From positions 425,264,138 through 425,328,137 of the forward strand of contig OY728120.1 of assembly GCA_963277665.1 (NCBI GenBank): a stretch of DNA of 64,000 nucleotides, given 5' to 3'. Positions 46,290-57,900 of the stretch are shown one piece after another. How positions within the stretch are numbered: position 1 is the first letter of the stretch; every line of letters begins with the position of its first letter. Made by a program: the position numbers and the translations under genes. The stretch comes from Viscum album. Its lineage: Eukaryota > Streptophyta > Magnoliopsida > Santalales > Viscaceae. The notes below the pieces were generated by a model that worked only from the letters and a program-made list of their open reading frames with translations, ran no database searches and was not told the origin of the DNA.

Positions 46290-48590
46290 TAATGAATTCT
46301 ACACATGCTAATGCTCCCAAACTAGAGGAGCAACATGTTTCTCAACATACTGATGCTCCCAATACAAAGTAATAACAAGATTCTACACATTATGATACTA
46401 CCAATATAGACGAACAAAATATTGATGATTTTGAAGATGAGTAAATGGTAGATAGTGAACAACCTATGTCCTAGAAAAAACAGAAGTGTCGTAGCATGAT
46501 GGTATTAGAAAAAATTATTAAGTTAAGAAGTAAAGGCATCAAATTCAAGGTTGGATGAAATGACTGAAGCTAGCCTATTTACCCCAAAAGGCCATGTTTA
46601 ATAGTTTCATTGGTCTTACCACTTGAATGCACATTATGATTGATTTATATTTGTTGTACAATGCTATGCCCATGCTTATGTCACTAATTTTGGAAGATAT
46701 TAGGATAAAATTATTCTATAATTTTTTTTTCTAAAAAAACAATCTAATGTTTATTTATTCATTATTATCCCTTATAGAGTCCATTTATAGTATATGAATC
46801 CTAAATTAAATTCAAATTAATACTCACAAGAAAGGATAATAATGGATTTCAGATAATTTTTATGAAGTATCATCTCAATGATGTTGAAGGGAAAATAAAC
46901 CTGAACCCACCAGAGATGCATACACACCTAATAAACTAACAATCATGGGATGTGTTTATTAGTATTTGTGAGGATACATATTTTCTGGTACATTTTAATT
47001 GGTAATAAATTTATTGATAATACATGTATTAATAACTTTGATTAAGAATTGTTAATCTATGAAACATCAATTTCATGCCAAAAATTAGAAAAGCACAGCA
47101 AAAACCAACATACCCATACCATAAATTATGGACGGGGTATGCTTCACATGAAAAAATGGTATGTATTTTAAATATAAATTAATAATTTTATGTGATGTGA
47201 AATGATAACATAATTATGTTCCTTTATTTATATGAATATTGATGAATCAAAATACAAAGATACTTCCATCCCATGATATGTGATATGGAAGGATACATGT
47301 GTAAATATATATGAGATACAAATAGATGAAAACACATAAAAGGCATGGGAATCATTTATAAGTATGAAAAAAATATTTTTTTACGTTAAATCGATATAAA
47401 ATAACAACAATTACTTATTTTACTATATTTTTATCTGATTTGGACATAAGAATCATCATTTTAAGTAACCGATGAACAAAAAATATTAGTGGCCTTGAAG
47501 CAGCTAGAACAGTATGGCCTTGTAAGAGGTGTGGGTTTTTTTGTGTCACCCCAAATATATTCTAAGAAAAGAAATGAACATGGGGATAAATATATGAAAA
47601 TTTAATATATGTGGGTATGATTAGCTAATTTATAATAAAAACATAATTGGTAGTCTATGTTGTTAAAAAATATTATGGGAAGGAATCAAAGAGAAGTAAC
47701 AACATTAAAAAACCCTCTATGTGAAGATCCCCCGACCCCACTAGCTTTGAGGTGTGCCATTCCCCTCAAAGTGCTATCTTAGAAGAGGTAATCAATATTA
47801 TCATAATTTTTTATGTGAAATGTGAACCAAGAAGACATTGATACCCTCCATGTAATGATATTATATAGAGTGAAAATGATTGTGATTTATATCTATCAAC
47901 GTCTACCCATCACCTTGTTGTGAGGGGTACCATATACAATATCCAAGGATATATTCTACACAAAAAAAAACTTCCAATAGGTAATTTGAATGTTAGGATT
48001 CATGCAGCTCATGATTCGATCACTAAGCTACCTATTCCACTTGATGATGAAAATATTCATACGGTTGAGTTTTCTATTGGAACTTTCACAGCAGGGTTGT
48101 TTTATCTTGTAAAAGTATATGTCGATAGGGAGGTATTTCTTTAAAATGTATTTTTTATGAAAAACCTTTAACAATTAGTGAAAAAATTCCTAAACCGATG
48201 AATGTTATTACAGATAGACAAAGGGAAGGGAGTTAAATGAAAGGTTGAATCAAAATTATCTAAAGGATCAACCAACTAATCAAAAAGATCTTCATAAAGT
48301 ACCTTTACCTTCCTATTCAACTTCCATATTTACTAAAATTAATGGTTCATGTGGAAAAAATGTTAGGAAGTGGTGATATGACCATAATTTATTTTGAAGA
48401 ACAGATGTATAGAGAGGCCATTATAGACTCTACTATTCTTGATAATGTAAATAAAATTCTCAAGCATGAATAACTAGGAGTATCACTTATAAATGTATAC
48501 ATGAGGTGTGTTTTCATGATTTTTTCCAATAGCTGGTCTACTATTTTTATTATGACTAAATACTATTTATAATTTTTACAGGTGTATATA
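46290..48590 (+). pseudogene. TNPA-like CACTA protein, right copy B
   Basis: The same architecture as copy A is present. A polar N-terminal segment begins at 46291 (MNSTHANAPKLEEQHVSQHT). Next is LEKIIKLRSKGIKFKVG near 46507-46556, a degraded middle with a probable intron, and a C-terminal domain that is the best preserved of the three copies (47920-48144: MRGTIYNIQGYILHKKKLP, then HAAHDSITKLPIPLDDENI and TVEFSIGTF). After it, similarity to copy A continues to about 48580. The gene is followed by the conserved stretch and the right repeat array, matching the left arm in inverse. Stops and frameshifts are present. Confidence 0.78.
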
Positions 48591-49559
48591 TCAATAATAT
48601 TTGAAGGGAAACCCCTATGAACATAAATTTGGACTCATTATTCCCCACATAACTTCTACAAAACTATTCTCATTAGATCCATAACAATATTAAGTTAGGC
48701 AACATTGGTTACTCATTACAATAAATTTGGATACTACAAATATTTATTTTCTGGATTTAATGCATGGATACCCAACAAACCGACCACACGTAATGACGTT
48801 TATCAATTTGTAATACACTAAGTTAAACATTTTACAAATCAACTTCAAGTTATAAGTTATATATTATGTTTTAATTAAAATTATTTTATGATAGAGAAGT
48901 GATTAAATATCATAAAAATCATTTCATAAGGATAGTCCATGAGAATAAAAAGCCTATCAAATTTTACAAATTAATAAGTATTAGGGAATATATAATAAAA
49001 TTTCACTATCAAAACATATATATAAAAAAATTAATTAATTTTATCAATGTCTCTGTGTTGACTAGAACAAACTAATTGAAAATATTTTGTTTATTATGTT
49101 TTCAAAATTATGAATAATATTATATTCTATAAAAAAACTAGCATCTTTAAAGGGGTACTTCTAAAGATAATTGCAAGTTCATTTAAAATAATTATTAATA
49201 CATTGTTTATTTATATTTTTCCAATACAACCAGGACTATCAAGAATCCTTGTATTCAAAAGATAAAATAGATTTGTATAGAAATGAAGGGTAGAATAAAT
49301 GGTGTCAGATTGTATACAGATATCATGAATAGGTGACTTCCTATTACTTATTTAGTGATTTTCCTCATCATTTTATCTATTTTTTTGTTAATTTCCTTAT
49401 AAATTTTATTAGATACTTATTTTGTTAATTTTCAAAGAGATCATTCACTCAAAAAGGATGATTCATTGATGATGATGCACTTTTTTTATTTTTCAATGCA
49501 TTAAACATTTCAGGTTATCAAAAAACAATATTGTTAGATAACCCAGAATACTTAATGTA
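48591..49559 (+). other. Conserved noncoding part of the right CACTA arm
   Basis: This is the inverse match of 26691-28160. It includes gatacccaacaaaccgacc near 48765 and the block ggtgtcagattgtatacag at about 49300-49318. A possible splice donor (aatag/gtgact) lies at 49332-49333. The stretch 49350-49440 recurs in altered form at about 49965-50045 inside the array. Confidence 0.55.
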
Positions 49560-52500
49560 TTTCAGAATAAAAAGACACAGTGTGATGTATAGGAATAAAC
49601 CGCACCTCAATTTTATATAAGGTATGCCAATTATGACTTAAAGTTTATGTATTTAGTTTAAAATATATATTTTAGTTCAAAAAACACATTACATACTCAA
49701 AATCAAGTGAATACATTCATATTTTTTTATACTTTAGGAAAATGATTTATAAGTCAGTTGTGACATATAGAAAGTAGTTACACCTCAATGAAATACTTAG
49801 TCTTCTTGGTATGAAAAATCTAATAACATGTTTGAAGATGTTCACGCTCGGGAGATATTAGACTTCAAGGCTACAACTGAGATAATGAAGATAGGGAATT
49901 GGGTAAAGAACATATACATACATCATAAAAAGGTGAATTCATAATACTAATTTATTTAATTTTTTTTATCATTTTATCTATTATTTTTAAGTTAATTTCA
50001 TCATCATTTTTAGCTGATACTTCTTCTTTTCATAGATATTTTGGGAAGTCATAATTTTCTTTAAAATATCTGCAACAAGCTATAAAAGAGATAACATGTT
50101 TCTTTTGGATGGAAGAGGAAGCCACATGCTGCCTGAAATGTGAAGTGAATTGTAAGGATGAATCTACCATGGGATTTTTCAATAATTGAATGGAAAATTA
50201 TTACTTCCAAAAAGATCTATCATGAACATTGTCCTGAAAGATGTAGTAATCATCTACACCTTAATTAGACGCACCTCAATCTGATACACAATGTGATTGA
50301 TATGGATTAAAGTGTATGTTTTTAGTTTATAATTTACATTTTAGTTCAAAAAACACATCACATACTTAGAATCAAGAAAACACATTCATATTTTTTAGTT
50401 TAGGAAAGTTATCCATAAGTCGTTTTTGACATATATGAATCAACCACACCTCAATCTAATATGTAGTGTATCTGGTATGACTCAAAGTGCATGTTTTCAG
50501 TTTAAAATTGAAATTTTAGATCAAAACACATGCCAAATACTCAAACTAATCTAACACATTCATATTGTTTTGATACATTAGTAAAATTATACATAATTAA
50601 TTTTTGATGTGTAGGAATTATCCACACCTCAATATGATACACAATGTTCCCAGTATGAATTAAAGTGTTCGTTATCAGTTTAAAAGTTACATTTGAGGTC
50701 AAATAACATGACACTCCCTGAAAATAGATAAAAAATAATCAAATTTTATTTATACTTTATGAAAATGATTCATAAGTCATTTGTGATGTATAATAAATAG
50801 TCTCACATCAAACTGAAGCATTATGTGACAATTATGAATCAAAGTGTGTGTTTTAAGTTTAAATTAACATTTTAGTAAAAAATACACGTGACATACTAAA
50901 AACCAAGTGATTGAATTCAGATTTTTTTGATAATTTAGGAAAATGATTCATATGTCATTTTTTACATATATAAATCAACCACATGTCAATCCATCGAACA
51001 ATGTGACTGGTATGGCTTAAATCATGTTTTTATTTAAAATTTACCATTTAGTTCAAAACACATGTCACATACCCAAAACCAAGAAAAAACATTTAGATTA
51101 TTTTGATACATTAGGAAAATGATCCTAAGTCATTTATGATGTAGATGAATCATAAAAACCTCAACCAGAAACACAGTGTGCATGATATGACTCAAAGTAT
51201 ATGTTATCAGTTCAAAATTGACAGTTTATTTCAAAACATGTATCACTCACTAAAAACCAATAAAACATAATCATATTGTCATTATATTTTATTAAAGTGT
51301 TTTATAAGTCATTTGTGACATGTAACAAAAATTATCACATAAAACCAACACATGATGTGACCGATATGACCAAAAGTGTGTGTTTTCATTTTAAATTTAC
51401 ATTTTTATAAAAAATAAATGTGACAAAATCAAAATTGATAAAATGGATTCATATTTATTTAATACTTTATTAAAATTATCCTTATGTCATTTCTGACATG
51501 TAGGAATAAATCACTTGTAAATCCAATACATGGTGTGACCGGTATGACTCAAAATGTGTTTTTATTTAAAATTGGCATTTTAGTTCAAAACACAAGTCAC
51601 ATGCTCAAAACTGAGAAAACCAATTGGAATATTTTTATATTTTATAAAAAATCCATAAATAATTTGTGATATGTAGGAATCATCCACACCTTAACCTGAT
51701 AAACGATGTGTGTGGTATGAATCAATGTATATGTTATCAGTATAAAATTGACATTTTAGTTTAAAATGTGTTTTACTCACCAAAAACCTTGAAAACGTGC
51801 TCATATTGTCTTGATAATTTAGAAAAAAGATTCATAATTCATTTTTTATGTGAAAGAATTAGACGCACATAAAATCGACACATGATGTGACCAGTATGAA
51901 TCAATTTGTGCATTTTTAGTTTAAATTGACATTTTAATAAAAAAGGAATGCAATATACTCAAAAATAAGAAAAAAAATTCAGATTATTTTAATACTTTAG
52001 TAAAATTATACTTACATATTAAGAAAAGGGAATCCCCAAGAGTGGCCTTTTAAAACCCTCCACACTCAAGAACCCCCTTCCCATGAAGAGGTAATCTAGA
52101 GAAGCCCCAACCGGGAAGGAGTTGTTTCTAGTTGAGATAACAATGCATCCCATGGGGTTACACCTCGATCGATGATGGTTTGACGCAAAAATCCGTCAGC
52201 TAGGTGAAGTGAGCCCATTCTACCCACCCTGTAAGACACTGAGTGACCCGGCCATACGAGGGGTACATGGGAGGCGGAAATTCCCCCAAGAGAGGGCTCC
52301 TAGGAATCGAACCCCAGACCTCACCGAACACCGTTGCTTTGGCCCTCGACCTTGCACCACGATGCCACCGCTGAAGCGGACTAAAAGTATATTGGGTTTT
52401 TAGGCCCAAGGGGTTACATGGTATAGGTGGGACGTCACCCACCACCGAGCGCCTTTATGTATGCCCCCAGTTGCAGTCCAAGGTGTAACGACACCCGAGC

Positions 52501-54400
52501 TTTCAGGCCAGTTACACATGGGGTATAGGGGCCCACGAGAGGTGATAAATGCGTATAGTGCACGTTGCCTTGCGAGGACTCGAACCCGGAACCACAGGGT
52601 CAGTACGCCACCGCTGCTCACCAACTCACTCATGCCCCGTGGGAAAAAGTACACAAGGTTTTTTAGGACCAAGGGGTTACACAGTATCGGTGGGCTGAAA
52701 CCCACCACCGATCACCTTTATGTACTCCCCTAGCTACAATCCCAGGTGTAATGGCACCCGGGCTTTCAGGCTAGTTCCACACGGGGTAGAGAGGCCCACG
52801 AGAGGTGATAAATGCATATAGTCCACGTTGTCTTACGGGGAATCGAACCTAGAACCTCAGGGTCAGGATGCCACCGCTGCAGTCCCAGGTGTAACCACAT
52901 GTCAATCTGATCCACGATATGATCAGTATTACTCAAATTGTGTCTTTTTTATTTAAAATTGAAATTTTAGTTCAAAACACACATCACATAATGAAAACTG
53001 ATAAAATGTAGTCATATTTTTTTATACTTTAGGAAAATGACCAATAAGTCATTTATGATGTATAGGAATCATCCAAACCTCAATCCAACACATGGTGTTC
53101 CCAGTATGACTCAAAGTGTATGTTATCAGTTTAAAATTGACATTTTAGTTCAAAATGTTTGTCACTCATTGAAAACCAAGAAAACACACTCATATTATCT
53201 TAATAATTTAGGAAAATGATTCATATGTCATTTTTTATGTGTAGGAATTAGTATAATGGCAAACCTATGCACGATGTGACTAGTATGACTCAATGTGAAT
53301 GTTTTTTAGTTTAAATTTACATTTTAGTAAAAAATACACATGACATTCTCAAAATTGAGAAAAAACATTAAGATTGTTTTGATACTTTAGGATAACTATC
53401 CTTAAGTCAATTTTGACATGTAGGAATCAACCAAATGTAAATATGATGCACGGTGTAACCGGTATGACTCCAAGAGTGTCTTTTTTTTAAAAAAATTTAT
53501 ATTTTAGTTCTAAACACACATCACATACTTAAAACTGAGAAAAAAATTCAGATATATTTTATAATTTATGAAAATGATTAATAAGTCATTTGTGATGTGT
53601 AAGAACTAGTGCCGCCTTAATCTAATACACAATGTTCCTGATATGACTCAAAGTTTCCATTATTAGTTTAAAATGGTCATTTTAGTTTAAAATGTTTGTC
53701 ACTCACTAAAAAATGAGAAAAAACATTTGGATTGTCTTGATAATTTAGGGAAATTATTCATAAGTTATTCTGTGACATGTAGGAATCAATATCATGTTAA
53801 ATTGATAAACAATGTGATTGATATGACTAAAGTGCATGTTTTCAATTTAAATTTACATTTTATTATAAAAGACACATGACATAATCAAAACCAAAAAAAC
53901 CATTCTAATTATTTTGACACTTTAGGAATATGATACTTATATTATTTTTGATGTGTAGGAATCAACCATATGTCAATCTAACACACCATGTGATCGGTAT
54001 GACTCCAAGTGTGTCTTTTTATTTAAAATTGAAATTTTAGTCCAAAAAAATATCACATACTCAAAACCAAAAAAACTCATTCATATTTTTTTGATACTAT
54101 AGGAAAATGATCCATAAATAATTTGTGAAATGTAGGCATTATACTCACCTCAATCTGATACACCGTGTACCAGTATGACTCAAACTATGTGTCTTGAGTT
54201 TAGAATGACATTTTAGTTCAAAACACTCCTAACATACTCAATAATTATAAAACACATTCGGACTATTTTGATACTTTTGGAAAATAATCCATAATTCATT
54301 TTTGATTTGTAGGAATCAACCACACATAGATCTATACATAGTTTGACTGTTATGACTAAAATTTTGTGGTTTTATTTTAAAAATTACATTTTATTAATAT
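49560..54400. repeat. Right satellite-like array, inverse of the left array
   Basis: About nineteen monomers of 178 bp are marked by the word ataagtcatttttgac and variants (near 49750, 50416, 50590, 50773, 50950, 51128, 51305, 51483, 51655, 51832, 53046, 53223, 53403, 53580, 53761, 53938, 54116, 54291). Complementing gives the left-array monomer. The order on the plus strand is mostly C-B-A, which is the A-B-C order of the left array inverted. Two interruptions occur: about 49790-50260 (a non-repeat block) and 52015-52890 (SINE-like cluster). The first and last monomers deviate from the regular order. Confidence 0.92.
52015..52890 (-). mobile_element. Cluster of three SINE-like units inserted in the right array
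   Basis: This GC-rich block interrupts a 178-bp monomer. It holds three consecutive units when read on the minus strand. Each has a pol III B-box-like word around cgaacc (complement of about 52838-52849, 52575-52586 and 52302-52313); the middle one is a perfect gggttcgagtcc. An A-box-like ttggtgagcagcgg precedes it (complement of about 52611-52625). The two right-hand units are 263 bp apart and alike throughout (both have aaggggttac and ggcccacgagaggtgataaa). The left unit is longer and different. About 20-25 bp of the array were lost at the insertion point. SINE identity is inferred from the boxes; a fragment of another element is possible. Confidence 0.5.
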
Positions 54401-54739
54401 ATTATTTCATATTTATGTTTAATTTATTTCTTTTTAGTATTACTAACATTATAATTTTTTTCTTATATAGGTGGATTATTTTTCTTGAATTAGGGTGGTT
54501 TGTTCGACAACTAATACCATGATCGATATTTTTTGAGAAGGGGTCAGGTTCTAAAGTCAATGAAACTATTGATGTTTTTGAATTTTTATGTTAAATTGTA
54601 CTTGGTAATTTAATTGTACATTTTTTGGAATGTATATAATATAGTGTTTTTTTATTGTATTTATGATGTAATTTTTATTTCAAATAAATTACATATTTTA
54701 TATATACATGAATTTTTTGCTGTAATTTGCTATGATTTT
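54401..54739 (+). other. Conserved segment outside the right array (candidate last exon)
   Basis: A polypyrimidine stretch ends at tttcttgaattag (AG at 54492-54493), a plausible splice acceptor. The following 54494-54600 matches the complement of 23725-23806 in the left arm, including NETIDVFEFL-like reading before a stop. AT-rich DNA follows. Confidence 0.45.
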
Positions 54740-54875
54740 AATAGAACATTACAATAGTATGACCTTTACCAGCTCAATTTATAGTGCTGATAAAATAGTC
54801 TTTTATCAGTTCTTTTTTTAGTTCTCACAAAGAGGGACCCCTTTTAATGACCCTTAGGAAAAAACATTTTTAGTG
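54740..54875. repeat. CACTA terminal module, right end
   Basis: It contains gtgctgataaaatag and tcttttatcagttc, which can pair, and ends at aaaaaacatttttagtg (54859-54875), whose complement starts CACTAAAAATG. This is the mirror of the left terminal module and is taken as the right end of the right-hand CACTA element. A 3-bp target duplication could not be verified. Confidence 0.55.
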
Positions 54876-57800
54876 ATTTGAAGGCCTTTTATAGCACTAT
54901 CTATAGCCTGATCTATAATAGTATAGTTATTTGTAGAATTTGATATTATATTTCATAGGTTTCCCATGACTACACTCGATAGAGATACATTATCTAAAGA
55001 GATCCTTAATCAACTTTGGTAAGTGGTTAAGGTAAAACTATATTTTAAATATATAATGATTTCAAAATTACAACATTTATCAATATTTCCTGGGGAAATT
55101 TATGATACTATCTAAATGATTTTTGTCTTGAATTTTTTTCGAAAGGACATAAATTAGAGAAGTATAATAAGGGTATGATAAAGAAGAATTTTTGGGAACC
55201 ATATGCCCATTTTCCCAAAATTATTCATTGAGTTCCATGAGGCATTTTCCCTTCTCAGTGGACTATGTCAGTTCATTATTAGATGAGTAAGGAGGTTAAT
55301 TAAAGTAAACTTACATTTTTTGTTTTCAATATTATATAATTCATTACTCATAAAACATTTAAGTATAATATAAAAAGAGGCCACATGTAGTGATAATAGT
55401 CATGTGATACTAAGTACTCCACATAATTTAGGTTTTTTTAAATATTTCTCAGACTCAACATGAGCTATGATAAAATTTATGATCATTAGTATTATTTTTA
55501 ATTTTTATATATTGATTCATAACTATAGTTTTATTTAAATAGTTATATAAAGGTGGATTCTAAACTGGTTGAATGATGGTTTTGACTGAAAGTCATCGGG
55601 TTGATCATCATAATGTTTTAGATACTATTGTACATATTACAAATATTTATACAAAATAATTTATTATTTAAAAATATTTTTATATATCATTAATATTTTT
55701 GACACTCTATACAACATTAGTTCAATAAAGAGGTAGAAAAACGTTCAAAGGAAAAGTGTGGTTGAGGGATAAGTGCGATGTGATATTTCAATGCAACGTA
55801 GGCACAAGTGGTAATGAATATACAATTACTTATGGTAATAAAATCCCACATGGGAATATTATGTGAGATGAGATGGAAAGAGATAAACCCCACACACACA
55901 TATATAGGTAGTGTTTTATGAGATTATGATAAAATCATAGGCAAATAATCAAGATTTTTAGATGATAATTAAAATATTCAATAATAAGATCAGAAAGTTA
56001 CAAGTGCATGTCACATAGAGTGAACAATATAGACTAGTCAGAACAACATTTATTGTTTTAAACAAGTTATAAATTTTATATTTATAACTTTTAAGAAAAA
56101 AATATTTAGACTATAGTAAATAATAATAATGTTAAACACAAGATTCATAAATTGGTGGTACCCATCAACAACATGACTCTACAAGGGATTGAGTAAGTGT
56201 TTATTGATATCATGCTTCACACTTATTCCATAACATTTCATGACTAAAAACCAGGTAAAATTTATGTTTATTTTATATGATTCTATAGAAATAATGATTG
56301 AGTTTTAAATAAATTTTCAAGTTCTCATTTACACTATATTTTTATGGGAATAATGATCATATGGTTATTTTTTTTCTTACTTTTCTTATAAGTTATACAA
56401 CTTTTTTTGAAAATTTTGGTAGAATTTTAAATACAAAGATGGTCTCTGGGGATAGTGATTGTTCATTATCATGTTTATAGTGTTCATCATTAGGTTTCCA
56501 CTTTTTACATACCCATGTAGGGTGTGAGGTCTATATTTAAACATTGACTGGATTATATGTATTCTTATTGTTTCTATGGTGGAATTATATAAATGTTTGG
56601 TATGTTATATGTTTAGTAATGACTCTGTTGATTTTTTATAATATTTTTTAATTGAAATTTTTTATTAAATATTATTTTTATTATTGTTTTTTTCGTTGTT
56701 TATATTTTATTTTTTTAAAATACAAGAGTATTAGTGAATGTCACTGATGAACACCAATGCTTAAATTAACACACACACACACACAAATATATAAATATAA
56801 TTTGGGGCAACCACCATTGGTAGTCGCAAAAGGGAATTTGAAATTCCATCAAATCTGATCACCAAAATTAGTCATCAAACTATCATTAATGGTCATTGGA
56901 AACCACTTTTCGTGATAAAAAAACCCATGTTTCTATTAATGGTTACTAGTTGAGATCTATTAAATCAAATGTGACCTGAATTTTGAAACACTACATATAT
57001 AGTTTTATTGATGTCTTTGTTTTATATAAAATGTGATGACATTGAAGTGTCCTTTGATTAAAATGTTTTGAGGTATTCCATATATGAGAATTTTCAAACT
57101 TCAAATTATATCTTATATAATTTTGGGACTTGGTTAACCAAATAGTCACTGAATAAATTAATACTCCTTAAAGACATAACTCAAAGATGGAATTATATTT
57201 ATTTTATTATAGGAATTATATTACACTAAAACCCTAAACTATCTTGAATAGTAATGTGTTACCACAATAACTTTCATTATATAGAAAAAGATGATTAACT
57301 TATAAAATATTAGTGATATTCATATAATATGAGTTTCATATGATTCAAGATATACATATATAATGATTAAACATAATTTTAGTGGAAAAATTGGAAATGA
57401 TATTCCTTCCACATCCTCAGTGATCAAATCACATAAAAACATTTTATTTTTTAGTTGATCATAATTATGAAGGAGATTCATAATCATTATGATCTCTCTA
57501 AAAGGTTAAAAATGTCACACAATGAGTATATTTATAAAATTTATCAGTATTCAAAATATAGAAAAATATATCATTCTAGTTATTATATATATATATATAT
57601 AATATTAATGAAGTAATTTAATTATATAGGATTAATCAATTTATGTTTAAAATAATTATTAGTGCAGAGTTTAGAAATTAAGTTTACATATAAAGAGTCT
57701 TTAAATATATATATATATATATTATTAATAATTGCATTAGATTTATATCAACAAAATATTGTAGGTTAATATTATTATTATATAATTATATATTTGTGAT

Positions 57801-57900
57801 TATTAATGTGTATATATATTATTAATTATTATTATTTACATTATATTAATATACATATTTATTTATTAAATGTTTTTTTTCAAATTAATCTTTACTTTTT
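54876..57900. other. AT-rich stretch with microsatellites, no recognised genes
   Basis: No known domain was readable. Short (AC)n occurs at about 56770-56784, and (AT)n runs at about 57583-57602 and 57706-57722. The stretch 56800-56960 (caaccaccattggtagtcgc, then ggaaaccacttttcg) has the short inverted words usual in DNA-transposon ends, but no complete element could be bounded. Confidence 0.4.

Noticed and set aside
52575..52586. A tRNA gene on the minus strand, suggested by a perfect B box
   Set aside because: No acceptor stem or anticodon arm can be folded around it, and the unit is repeated with extra non-tRNA sequence, so it is SINE-like.
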